Source of the DNA: JACWAE01 sp963847595
GTDB taxonomy: Bacteria; Chloroflexota; Dehalococcoidia; SZUA-161
Assembly: GCA_963847595.1 (NCBI GenBank)
Contig: CAWKAJ010000002.1
Coordinates: 1,684,547-1,748,546 of the forward strand
Direction: 5' to 3'
Length of the DNA: 64,000 nt
Shown one piece after another: positions 54,410-61,778 of the stretch. Made by a program: the position numbers and the translations under genes. Every line of letters begins with the position of its first letter. Within the stretch, counting starts at the first letter, position 1. The notes under the pieces are model-generated. The model ran no database searches and was not told the DNA's origin. It was given only the letters and a program-made list of their open reading frames with translations.

Positions 54410-54550
54410 TTACCTTTGCTGTTTGCTGCCAAGTGCCGACTCTTCCTTTTTGCGAACGGCTCGACCACCATGACCATACTTAAACTTCTTAGACGCTGCG
54501 TGGTAGGCTGCACGCTGCTCTTTTTTTCTGTCACGATTGCTTATTGGCAT
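54410..54550 (-). CDS. Possible small basic protein, 46 aa
   Basis: 46 residues starting MPISNRDRKKEQRAAYH, strongly basic. The ribosome site is weak. Composition resembles small nucleic-acid-binding or endonuclease-flanking peptides, but no family is recognised. A 29-codon frame (MSDVDEAMAEADRLEQ) starting with GTG lies just upstream and overlaps it. Confidence 0.25.
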   Translation of the reverse strand: MPISNRDRKKEQRAAYHAASKKFKYGHGGRAVRKKEESALGSKQQR

Positions 54551-54729
54551 TGTCTATCTCAGCCCGTAGAGACTGCTCCAGCCGGTCCGCCTCTGCCATA
54601 GCTTCGTCAACGTCGCTCACGACTACCTCTCAGGCGTTCGCTCAGCTCGTTTTTGCCTCTCTTGCCAAGCATAAGTCCCTTAGGGGGGGCTGCTCATTCT
54701 GCTCCTACATCCCTTCTCCTATGCTACAC

Positions 54730-54906
54730 TTACACTTTCTCAACAATGATTTTTACTTTGTCACCCTTCTTCAGGTCTTCAGAAGGCTTGAATGGAACTT
54801 CCTTGATCTTGTCCGACCAGGCAACCCTCAAAAGAACCTTCAGATCCTCTGTCTTTTTGACATCGGCTGTCATTTCAGATTGAACTTCACCAAGCTTGAC
54901 TACCAT
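54730..54906 (-). CDS. Small hypothetical protein, 58 aa
   Basis: 58 residues beginning MVVKLGEVQSEMTADVKK. A strong ribosome site (AAGGAGG, 7-base spacer) precedes ATG 54906. Strand pattern (DLKVLLRVAW, GDKVKIIVEKV) and the PFKPSEDLKKG turn suggest a small beta-barrel. No family recognised. Confidence 0.6.
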   Translation of the reverse strand: MVVKLGEVQSEMTADVKKTEDLKVLLRVAWSDKIKEVPFKPSEDLKKGDKVKIIVEKV

Positions 54907-54998
54907 CTACATACCTCCTTTTCGTGCTATAGCAGATTATGAGCAGCCTGCCTCTACTGCGCTCACGCCTACCGCTCCGGGTGCCTGCCCAGTTCTAA

Positions 54999-55163
54999 TT
55001 ATCCTAGCCCCCCTATGATACCCCCTACGAGTTTATAGGGGTTTATCGACCGCTTCGATTGCCAGTTCGTGTCCTCTGAAGCCTTCCACATCAGATAAAA
55101 GACAACCAGCGCAAGTCCCGTGCAAAACACACAGTTAGGGCACCTTCCTTGCTCTCCAGCCAT
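54999..55163 (-). CDS. Small Cys-motif membrane protein, 54 aa
   Basis: 54 residues from ATG 55163 with GGTGGAG close in front. The N-terminus has CPNCVFC, followed by a short hydrophobic segment (TGLALVVFYLMW) and a glycine-rich C-terminus (GGIIGGLG). The Cys cluster next to a membrane segment is unusual for so small a protein. No family recognised. Confidence 0.45.
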   Translation of the reverse strand: MAGEQGRCPNCVFCTGLALVVFYLMWKASEDTNWQSKRSINPYKLVGGIIGGLG

Positions 55164-55300
55164 TGCTCCACCTAAGATTTAAGCTATGACGCAAACTATA
55201 ATTGGTTAGACTAAGCTTGGTTCGCGTTGTACAAACCAAGCAAGTTTTCACCGTGAGAATTCTGGGTGCTCCTGATAATCAGTTTCCCCACATTTCTTTT

Positions 55301-55846
55301 CTAATCCGACTTTCCCACCACTATTTTACCTGTACCTTTACAATAGAGGCACTTCTCTTTCAATATCGGATGGTCATCACAGTGAGGGCAGGTGATTCTC
55401 AATCTGCTCGTATCTTCCATAGCTAAATCTTTGACTTTCCAGGATAGCTCATTATTTGACCGAATTTTGCCTCCTCCAACGTTAGTGACCAATTTACAGC
55501 CGATTTCGCGACAAGTCTCTGCTTCGGGAATATTTTCCGGCCCAGTCCTGTCACCGCCTTTGGCAAATATGTCGGGCTTGACCAGTTCCAGCGTCTTACA
55601 TACAGTCTGATCTTCGTCCACAGAAGCAATAACTTCATCAACTCCTTTGATGTTTTCCAGAATTTCTTTTCTCTCCTCAAATGGCCTGAACACAAACCCC
55701 TTTCTTCTAAGCAGGAAATCGTCGCTATTCAAAATTACCACTAGCCTATCACCTAGTTTGGCCGCCTCGCGAATGTATCGAATATGACCAACATGGATAG
55801 GATCAAAAGCTCCACTTATTGCAACTGTGACAGGTCTCTGTTTCAT
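55301..55846 (-). CDS. Cytidylyltransferase-like nucleotidyltransferase with C-terminal zinc finger
   Basis: 181 residues. The N-terminal 130 form a nucleotidyltransferase of the HxGH class: AISGAFDPIHVGHIRY with His18 and His21, and later FRPFEERKEIL and KPDIFAKGGDR. This is closest to the RfaE/TagD-type group that attaches CMP or AMP to a sugar phosphate or alcohol phosphate. The tail ITCPHCDDHPILKEKCLYC plus KGTGK is a DnaJ-like zinc finger, which is unusual for this family. Substrate unknown. ATG 55846 has AGAGGA in front. Confidence 0.8.
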   Translation of the reverse strand: MKQRPVTVAISGAFDPIHVGHIRYIREAAKLGDRLVVILNSDDFLLRRKGFVFRPFEERKEILENIKGVDEVIASVDEDQTVCKTLELVKPDIFAKGGDRTGPENIPEAETCREIGCKLVTNVGGGKIRSNNELSWKVKDLAMEDTSRLRITCPHCDDHPILKEKCLYCKGTGKIVVGKSD

Positions 55847-55972
55847 TCCAATTGGTCCTCTGCTTTCAGATAATCACTCAAGATATGTTCTAATGATGTG
55901 CTTCACGAAAGTACCTGCATCGCCAGAACGCCGATCTTCTACATCCGTTTTCACCCCTCGAGCACATAGGAA

Positions 55973-56854
55973 TTACCACCCTCGGGGCGCAAGTAGCTCC
56001 TTGTCAGGTATCGTCTCTATATCCAGCCCTGCCATGGCTGCCCCTATTCCCTTGAAGACCTCAGCGATCATCGCCGGGTCTTTATAGTGGGTGGTAGCCC
56101 TGACGATAGCCTTCCCCATCATCTCAGGGTTCGCTGATTTGAAGATACCGGAGCCGACGAAGACCCCATCAGCGCCAAGCTGCATCATCAGCGCAGCATC
56201 GGCAGGGGTAGCCACACCGCCGGCAGCGAAATTCACCACAGGCAATTTCCCCGTTTTGTGCACCTCTTTCACCAACTCATACGGAGCGCCCAGGGCCTTG
56301 GCCTCGGCCATCAATTCGTCAACAGGCATATTCTGCAGCTTCCTGATACCGTCCATCACTGCCCTCATATGCCTCACTGCCTCGACAATGTTCCCCGTCC
56401 CCGCCTCACCCTTAGTTCTGATCATGGCCGCTCCCTCACCGATGCGGCGCAGTGCCTCCCCAAGGTCGCGGCAACCGCAGACAAAGGGGACCTTGAATTC
56501 TTGCTTATTGATGTGATGCTTTTCATCCGCAGGAGTGAGGACCTCCGACTCATCGATGAAATCGATGCCCAGTGCCTCCAGGATCTGAGCCTCCACAAAG
56601 TGCCCGATACGACATTTGGCCATCACCGGTATACTCACCGCTTTCATGATAGCCTCTATAATCATGGGGTCAGCCATACGTGCCACACCGCCTGTAGCGC
56701 GAATATCCGCAGGGACCCGCTCCAGCGCCATCACCGCACAAGCCCCAGCCGCCTCAGCTATCTTGGCCTGTTCCGGGGTTGTCACATCCATTATCACCCC
56801 ACCCTTCAACATCTGGGCGAGCCCCGTTTTCACCGTCCATGTACCTTTCTCCAT
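55973..56854 (-). CDS. pdxS: Pyridoxal 5'-phosphate synthase subunit PdxS
   Basis: 293 residues, the normal length. It makes PLP from ribose 5-phosphate, glyceraldehyde 3-phosphate and ammonia, with PdxT supplying ammonia. The catalytic lysine region is VMAKCRIGHFVEAQ near residue 79-92, and NFAAGGVATPADAALMMQLG holds the phosphate site. AAGGAG lies before ATG 56854. The glutaminase PdxT is not adjacent in this window. Confidence 0.96.
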   Translation of the reverse strand: MEKGTWTVKTGLAQMLKGGVIMDVTTPEQAKIAEAAGACAVMALERVPADIRATGGVARMADPMIIEAIMKAVSIPVMAKCRIGHFVEAQILEALGIDFIDESEVLTPADEKHHINKQEFKVPFVCGCRDLGEALRRIGEGAAMIRTKGEAGTGNIVEAVRHMRAVMDGIRKLQNMPVDELMAEAKALGAPYELVKEVHKTGKLPVVNFAAGGVATPADAALMMQLGADGVFVGSGIFKSANPEMMGKAIVRATTHYKDPAMIAEVFKGIGAAMAGLDIETIPDKELLAPRGW

Positions 56855-56972
56855 CCTGACTCCTTCACCTCAGAGGCCAAAGCCTGGTTATTATGTTATT
56901 AGGGACCGTTGTGGATCTTTGCTCCATTCCTTGGAATTGCCCTTCAACGCCCTCACGCCAAAGACGCGGCAG

Positions 56973-57401
56973 TCAGCTAAGCTCAACGAGCTCGATATCG
57001 AAGATAAGAGCTTTCCCCGCTAGAGGATGGTTGGCGTCCAGCGTTACGCTTGATTCCGAGACTTCGATCACCTTTGCCGGGAATACCTTGCCATCCTGTT
57101 GACAGATGTCAAGTTCCAGGCCAACGTATGGCTTAACGTTATCAGGGAACTCCTTCCGATCTACCGCCACCACCATTTCTTCACGGCGTGGCCCGTATGC
57201 TTTGTCGGCCGTGACCTTGACGGTTCTCGATTCGCCTGGCTTCATCCCAACCACTGTTTGTTCAAAGGCCCGCATCAGCATAGACTTCCCGATCTTGAAT
57301 TGCAGGGGTTTGGACTCGCAAGCCCTCTTAAATACCTTACCATCACCCAGTCTGCCGGTGTAGTGAATCTTTACAGTATCACCAGGTTTTGCTTGTGCCA
57401 C
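56973..57401 (-). CDS. FKBP-type peptidyl-prolyl isomerase (SlyD-like)
   Basis: 142 residues from GTG 57401 (GGAGG in front; the frame is open to 57461). The FKBP domain is interrupted by an insert-in-flap as in SlyD: VKIHYTGRLGDGKVF, GMKPGESRTVKV, AYGPRREEMVVAVDR, then the C-terminal DANHPLAGKALIFDIELVEL. It folds proteins by proline isomerisation in the cytoplasm. There is no His-rich metal tail. It may compensate for the broken tig gene, which is inference. Confidence 0.9.
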   Translation of the reverse strand: MAQAKPGDTVKIHYTGRLGDGKVFKRACESKPLQFKIGKSMLMRAFEQTVVGMKPGESRTVKVTADKAYGPRREEMVVAVDRKEFPDNVKPYVGLELDICQQDGKVFPAKVIEVSESSVTLDANHPLAGKALIFDIELVELS

Positions 57402-57470
57402 TCTCCCCTCCTTCCAGCCAGACAGTTGGAAAATAGAATGCTCCGTTCCCAATTTACACAACGGAGTCGA

Positions 57471-57668
57471 TCAGCTCTTAGTGCCTGCAACATCATGGTG
57501 CACACTGCCGGGTCTGGCGTACCAGGATCTTTGGATGGTGCCCCACGAACCGCAAAACTGCTTGCTCACTCCGCACTTTTTGCAGACACCGAAATTACTC
57601 TCATCTAGTAACCAGTGATGAATACACTCCTTGCCATCGTCATTGAACTGTACCCGCTCCTTCTCCAT
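57471..57668 (-). CDS. Small zinc-knuckle protein, 65 aa (copy 2)
   Basis: 65 residues from ATG 57668, with GGGAGG 6 bases in front. Zinc pattern C..HHWLLDESNFGVCKKCG and KQF, shared with 54142-54336. It lies between the FKBP gene and the second zinc-ribbon gene, all on the minus strand. Function unknown. Confidence 0.65.
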   Translation of the reverse strand: MEKERVQFNDDGKECIHHWLLDESNFGVCKKCGVSKQFCGSWGTIQRSWYARPGSVHHDVAGTKS

Positions 57669-58004
57669 CTCAAACCTCCCCCAGGCAGAATGGGAAAAAT
57701 CCTGCCAGCAACCTCGACCTATTATCTGCCTTTACCGCGACCTTCACCAAAGGCACCACGCCTTGATTGGTTCTTCAAGATTGGCAGCCACGATGTTGTG
57801 GCTATGCGAGGTCCTGGTCAAATCAGCTTAGGAGCACTTCTGGGGTAAGTGCTTATGAGCGGTAAAAGCGAAAGACATGGTGTGATGCAAACAACACGAT
57901 GCATCACAAAAGAGGAATCGGGCACCATTCCCAACTGCCCGTTATCCGCAGCCCAACCCACCAAACCGATTTGGAAGAGCGGAAACTAACTACTTCCCTT
58001 GTCT

Positions 58005-58316
58005 CTACCGCTTCGTTTTTGAGTAGCATTCAGAGCAGTACACCGGGCGCCCCTCTCGGGGCTCGAAGGGCACTTGGGTGTTCTTACCGCAAGAGGCACA
58101 TACAGCTGGATGCATTTCTCTCTGCTGTCGGTAGCCTCCGCCTCCACCACCACCATACCCGTCACCTCGCTGTACTTTTCTGGTTTCCCGGCAGTTGGGA
58201 CAACGCCGGGGCTCATTGGTGAAGCCCTTAGAAGCGAAGAACTCCTGCTCGGAAGCGCTGAAGGTGAAGCTTGTGCTGCAATCTGAGCATGTGAGGGTTT
58301 TGTCTGTATATGCCAT
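58005..58316 (-). CDS. Small double zinc-ribbon protein (copy 2)
   Basis: 103 residues. Same architecture as 24701-25024: LTCSDCSTSFTFSASEQEFF, RRCPNCR, a glycine-rich linker (GGGGGGGY), then CASCGKNTQVPFEP and YCSECYS. A perfect AAGGAGGT ribosome site fixes ATG 58316. The leader to the promoter at 58457 is about 110 bases. The Gly-rich hinge may allow the two ribbons to bind separate partners. Confidence 0.88.
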   Translation of the reverse strand: MAYTDKTLTCSDCSTSFTFSASEQEFFASKGFTNEPRRCPNCRETRKVQRGDGYGGGGGGGYRQQREMHPAVCASCGKNTQVPFEPREGRPVYCSECYSKTKR

Positions 58317-58426
58317 GGATGACCTCCTTTTTTATGACCTGATTGGAGTCTGATCATCCATGGCCTGGGGAATGCCTGTGCAATAGAGCAGGTCGGGGAA
58401 TAGCAAACTTCTTGCAGGGTATTCAA

Positions 58427-58457
58427 TATATATTACCACTTAATCGGAGTTTGTCAA
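58427..58457 (-). promoter_or_regulatory. Promoter for the second zinc-ribbon gene
   Basis: On the minus strand, TTGACA (58457-58452), 17-19 bases, then AATATA/TATATA (58434-58427). The -35 lies in the left arm of the inverted repeat at 58449-58475. Confidence 0.6.
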
Positions 58458-58475
58458 GTCCTTGGCTTGACAAAC
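58449..58475. promoter_or_regulatory. Inverted repeat carrying divergent -35 boxes
   Basis: GTTTGTCAAG (58449-58458), 7-base loop, CTTGACAAAC (58466-58475): a perfect 10-bp palindrome. The left arm contains the minus-strand TTGACA, the right arm a plus-strand TTGACA with TACAAG 17 bases on (58490-58495). A single bound protein could control both directions, towards the zinc-ribbon gene and towards ftsA. Confidence 0.55.
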
Positions 58476-58916
58476 TTAAGGAAAAGTGGTACAAGCAGTC
58501 CGTAATCTCCCCCAATTTAGACGGACTTCAAAGCATCTTCGAGTTAGTAATTGCGCTTTATGTAGTCCGTTAGTCCATCAAAGTGCCGAATTAGAGGCGG
58601 ACAGGTTAGAAGTGGCTAGAAGAGCACGGCAGATAACGAGCCCTGGCTGCCTGGGGCAGATGGCCCAGAAATACTGCAAATATTGCCAGAAGACTTGTAA
58701 TCAAGCAATTTTCGAAGCTGGAGAGGAGGCGCAAGGCACGTCTGCCGGGCCCCGAGGGCAGGCGGAATGCTCCCTGTCTTCCAGGTCATGTTGTGACGCT
58801 GCTGCAAGTTATGTGAACAAAATTGGCAAAAAGAGGGACATATTTCCAGCAGAGAGTTAAGAAGTGACAATGATTAAGAGACATACATTAAGGAATGGAA
58901 GGAGGACAACCTCAAA

Positions 58917-60185
58917 ATGGTGAAACAAAGAATGGTGGCAGCTGTAGATATAGGCTCATCCAAAATTTGCAGCCTGCTGGCAAATGTCGATGCCGAAGGT
59001 TCCATCCAGATAGTCGGCATTGGCGTAACTCCCTCCGCCGGGATACACAAAGGTTTGGTCGCCGATATCGACCAGGCCAGCGAAGCGATTCGGCAATCTG
59101 TTAGAAGGGCCGAGCAGACCAGCGGAGAAAGCATTACCTCTGTCTATCTGGGGATCAGCGCAAGCAATATTAGTTCCCAGGGCAATCGTGCTTCAGTAAG
59201 CGTAGGCAGGAATGCCCGCACAGTCCGCCAGGGTGATGTTGAAAGAGCATTGAGAGTTGCACGCGAAATCAACATCCCCGAGGAGAGAAGGCTACTGCAC
59301 GTGATCCCGACACAGTACACCCTCGATACCCAGATTGGAGTGCAGGACCCCAAGGGTATGCACGCCTTCAGAATGGACCTGGATACCCACATTATTACCA
59401 TACCAGAGAGTTCTGCCGAGAACATAACCAAATGTGCCCACAAAGCGGGACTGACTATCGAGGGACTGGTCCTTCAGTGTTTGGCAAGTGCCCAAGCGGT
59501 GCTTCATCCTGATGAGACCGATGCCGGCGTCGTGCTGGCAGACGTTGGTGCCGGCACTACAGGCATCTCTGCCTATAAGAATCGCAACCTGCTGCTCACC
59601 GCTGTCCTTCCCGTAGGCGGCAATCAGATCACCAGAGACCTATCCGTTGGCTTAGGGATACCATTCGAGATGGCGGAGGAGCTTAAGAAAGAGCACTGCA
59701 ACCTGGCAGAAAAGGAAAACCCAGACGAGAAGGAGGAACCGGCGGTACAGGTCAACTTCGATGGTGTCGGGAGGATATACAAGAAAGACATCGGCGATAT
59801 CGTCAAGGCACGTGTAGAGGAGATCATGAAACTGATCGTTTCTCAACTGGTGCAGCAGGTGCAATCTCAAAGCTACCTTGCCTACGTATCCGAATTTCCC
59901 GCGGGCCTGGTATTGACCGGAGGCACCGCTAATCTGGGTGGGATAAGGACTGTCGCCCAGGATATCACTGGGCTCCCCACCCGCGTAGGAATCCCCCCGG
60001 CTATGTCCGGACTGGCTGACCAGCTTCACAACGCAGCCTATGCCAGCAGTGTCGGCATCTTGCTCTGTGGCGGGAAAAATTGGCGGCAGGAACAAAGCTG
60101 GATAAGAAATGAAGCAGGACTAAGGGACAAGGTCGTCGACAGAGTAAAGTCTGTCAAGCAGCTTGTTCCTTGGGGCAAGCCCTAG
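58917..60185 (+). CDS. ftsA: Cell division protein FtsA
   Basis: 422 residues, actin-like. Phosphate loops: AAVDIGSSKICSLLANV (phosphate 1), VVLADVGAGTTGISAYK (phosphate 2), and LVLTGGTANLGGI (adenosine). The 1C domain is in the usual place. It anchors FtsZ to the membrane; the C-terminus VKSVKQLVPWGK can form the amphipathic membrane helix. A charged insert (KEHCNLAEKENPDEKEEP) near 262-279 is a small lineage feature. ftsZ follows after 62 bases. Confidence 0.94.
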   Translation: MVKQRMVAAVDIGSSKICSLLANVDAEGSIQIVGIGVTPSAGIHKGLVADIDQASEAIRQSVRRAEQTSGESITSVYLGISASNISSQGNRASVSVGRNARTVRQGDVERALRVAREINIPEERRLLHVIPTQYTLDTQIGVQDPKGMHAFRMDLDTHIITIPESSAENITKCAHKAGLTIEGLVLQCLASAQAVLHPDETDAGVVLADVGAGTTGISAYKNRNLLLTAVLPVGGNQITRDLSVGLGIPFEMAEELKKEHCNLAEKENPDEKEEPAVQVNFDGVGRIYKKDIGDIVKARVEEIMKLIVSQLVQQVQSQSYLAYVSEFPAGLVLTGGTANLGGIRTVAQDITGLPTRVGIPPAMSGLADQLHNAAYASSVGILLCGGKNWRQEQSWIRNEAGLRDKVVDRVKSVKQLVPWGKP

Positions 60186-60247
60186 ACACCCGGACTAGCG
60201 TCTCAAAAGATTAAGAGAAAAGACAGAGATTAAAGGAGGTTAGAAAG

Positions 60248-61414
60248 ATGGCAGACAGCAATATGGTAAGTACTCCTCCGGCTAAGATCAAGGTCTTTGG
60301 CATGGGCGGAGGCGGTTGTAATGCGGTGCGCCGCATGGCGAGAGGAAAGTTAACCGGAGTAGATCTCTATGCGGTAAATACCGACGCCGTGGCTTTGGCT
60401 TACACCACGACGTCCGAGGATAAAATCACCTCAGTCCAAATCGGCCAAAAGGTAACCAAAGGCATGGGGGCAGGCGGTGACCCCAAGCTCGGCACCAGGG
60501 CTGCCGAGGAGAGCCGGGAGGAACTGCGCAAAGTTGTGCGCGACGCTGATATGGTCTTCATTGCGGCTGGGATGGGTGGAGGGACTGGTACAGGCGCCGC
60601 CCCGGTTATGGCAGACGTTGCCAGAGAGGCCGGGGCTCTCACGATCGCCATAGTCACCCGCCCGTTCACATTTGAGGGACAACATCGGCGCGACCAGGCC
60701 GAGGAAGGTATCGAGAGATTGGTGCCGGTCTGCGACACCCTCATTACTATTCCCAACGACCGCATACTAAATCTCTGCGACCGCAGGACAGCCGCAGATA
60801 ACGCTTTCAAGCTGGCAGACGACATCCTGTACCAGGGCGTCTCGGCTATCTCCTCGGTTATCACCACCCCTGGTGAGATTAACCTGGACTTCGCCGACAT
60901 AAAAGCAGTGATGAAGGGCATGGGACAAGCGTGGCTGTCTATAGGGACCGCCACTGGTCAAAATCGGGCTGTAGAGGCCGCAAAAGCCTGTATCACCAGT
61001 CCCTTGCTCGATGCCTCGGTAGAAGGTGCGACCGCCATACTGTTCACTGTCACGGCGGGCATGGACCTGACCCTGGCCGAGATACAAGAGGCTGCTGAGG
61101 TAATTCGTAAGGCAGCCGACCCCTCTGCCAACATCATCTTCGGCATGAACTACGCTCCTGAGATGTCCAACGAAGTCAGGATAACGTTAATTGCGACTGG
61201 CTTCAATTCCAAGCCGGGGAAGCTTAACAAGGAAGCCATGGAAAAGGAAATGAAGGAGCTACGCAAGTACTTGCTGGATGAGGATCAGATGGATATACCC
61301 GCCTTCCTGCGCAATCCCATTCAGAATCGCAGGCAGCAACTCGTATCTCGCGCTCAGAACCAGGACTCCCGAGCAGCGACTCCGAACAAGTTCAAGACTG
61401 CGCCCAGGCCTTAA
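60248..61414 (+). CDS. ftsZ: Cell division protein FtsZ
   Basis: 388 residues, tubulin-like GTPase. The signature GGGTGTG is at 110-116, VFGMGGGGCNAV at the N-terminus and the T7-loop region GEINLDFADIKAVM near 208-221. The C-terminal peptide DIPAFLRN (about 346-353) is the FtsA-binding tail, followed by a basic extension. Strong ribosome site AAAGGAGG. It polymerises into the division ring. Together with ftsA it forms a two- or three-gene operon with the 70-aa gene downstream. Confidence 0.97.
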   Translation: MADSNMVSTPPAKIKVFGMGGGGCNAVRRMARGKLTGVDLYAVNTDAVALAYTTTSEDKITSVQIGQKVTKGMGAGGDPKLGTRAAEESREELRKVVRDADMVFIAAGMGGGTGTGAAPVMADVAREAGALTIAIVTRPFTFEGQHRRDQAEEGIERLVPVCDTLITIPNDRILNLCDRRTAADNAFKLADDILYQGVSAISSVITTPGEINLDFADIKAVMKGMGQAWLSIGTATGQNRAVEAAKACITSPLLDASVEGATAILFTVTAGMDLTLAEIQEAAEVIRKAADPSANIIFGMNYAPEMSNEVRITLIATGFNSKPGKLNKEAMEKEMKELRKYLLDEDQMDIPAFLRNPIQNRRQQLVSRAQNQDSRAATPNKFKTAPRP

Positions 61415-61431
61415 CAAAACTAGCATAATGG

Positions 61432-61462
61432 GGGGAGGGCACCTTCTCTCTGGGCCCTCCCC
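61432..61462 (+). terminator. GC-rich hairpin after ftsZ
   Basis: GGGGAGGGC (61432-61440) with GCCCTCCCC (61454-61462) and a 13-base loop. There is no T-run and the next ribosome site (GGAGG at 61466) follows at once, so it is more likely a stabiliser or attenuator than a full terminator. Confidence 0.45.
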
Positions 61463-61479
61463 CTCGGAGGATAGAGAAA

Positions 61480-61692
61480 ATGCAAAGCATAATTTCAGGG
61501 CGATTAGCCGGCCTTGAAGAGACCAAGGTCAGCATCCAACTCCGCACTGGCGAAATTAAAATATACCCCCGGAAAGACCTCAGTATCTCTCTGCAATGGG
61601 TTTTCGATAATATGGGTCAGCCTGTAGTGTGCATGTTACAGGATGGTTTCGTGACAGACATTAAGCCCGGAGGACAAAGGATAGCAGTCTAG
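61480..61692 (+). CDS. Small hypothetical protein, 70 aa
   Basis: 70 residues, strand-rich (IISGRLAGLEETKVSIQLR, GEIKIYPRKDL, PVVCMLQDGFV), probably a small barrel. GGAGG precedes ATG 61480. It follows ftsZ by 65 bases on the same strand across the 61432 hairpin. No family recognised; a link with cell division is only by position. Confidence 0.6.
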   Translation: MQSIISGRLAGLEETKVSIQLRTGEIKIYPRKDLSISLQWVFDNMGQPVVCMLQDGFVTDIKPGGQRIAV

Positions 61693-61778
61693 TGTTCTAA
61701 TGTTGTAAACGGAGCACTTTTTAATAATACGTGAATAAGTGTTCTGAACCAAAATCTGTAAGTAAGAAGGAGGGAGTT

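Larger units (their letters stand above)
58317..58916. other. Regulatory gap between the zinc-ribbon gene and ftsA
   Basis: About 600 bases. It holds divergent promoters in an inverted repeat (58427-58495) and a GC-rich hairpin near 58742-58766. A plus-strand frame at 58486-58860 has a CKYCQKTC motif but no ribosome site, so it is not called. The ftsA leader from the 58467 promoter would be about 415 bases. Confidence 0.5.

Noticed and set aside
57879..57909. Hairpin GTGATGCA/TGCATCAC as a terminator
   Set aside because: It is an 8-bp stem with a 10-base loop and lacks a T-run in either direction, and it does not lie directly after a gene end.
58486..58860. Plus-strand frame with CKYCQKTC upstream of ftsA
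   Set aside because: No ribosome site at any start, low-complexity end and no homologue recognised. The Cys motif alone is not enough.
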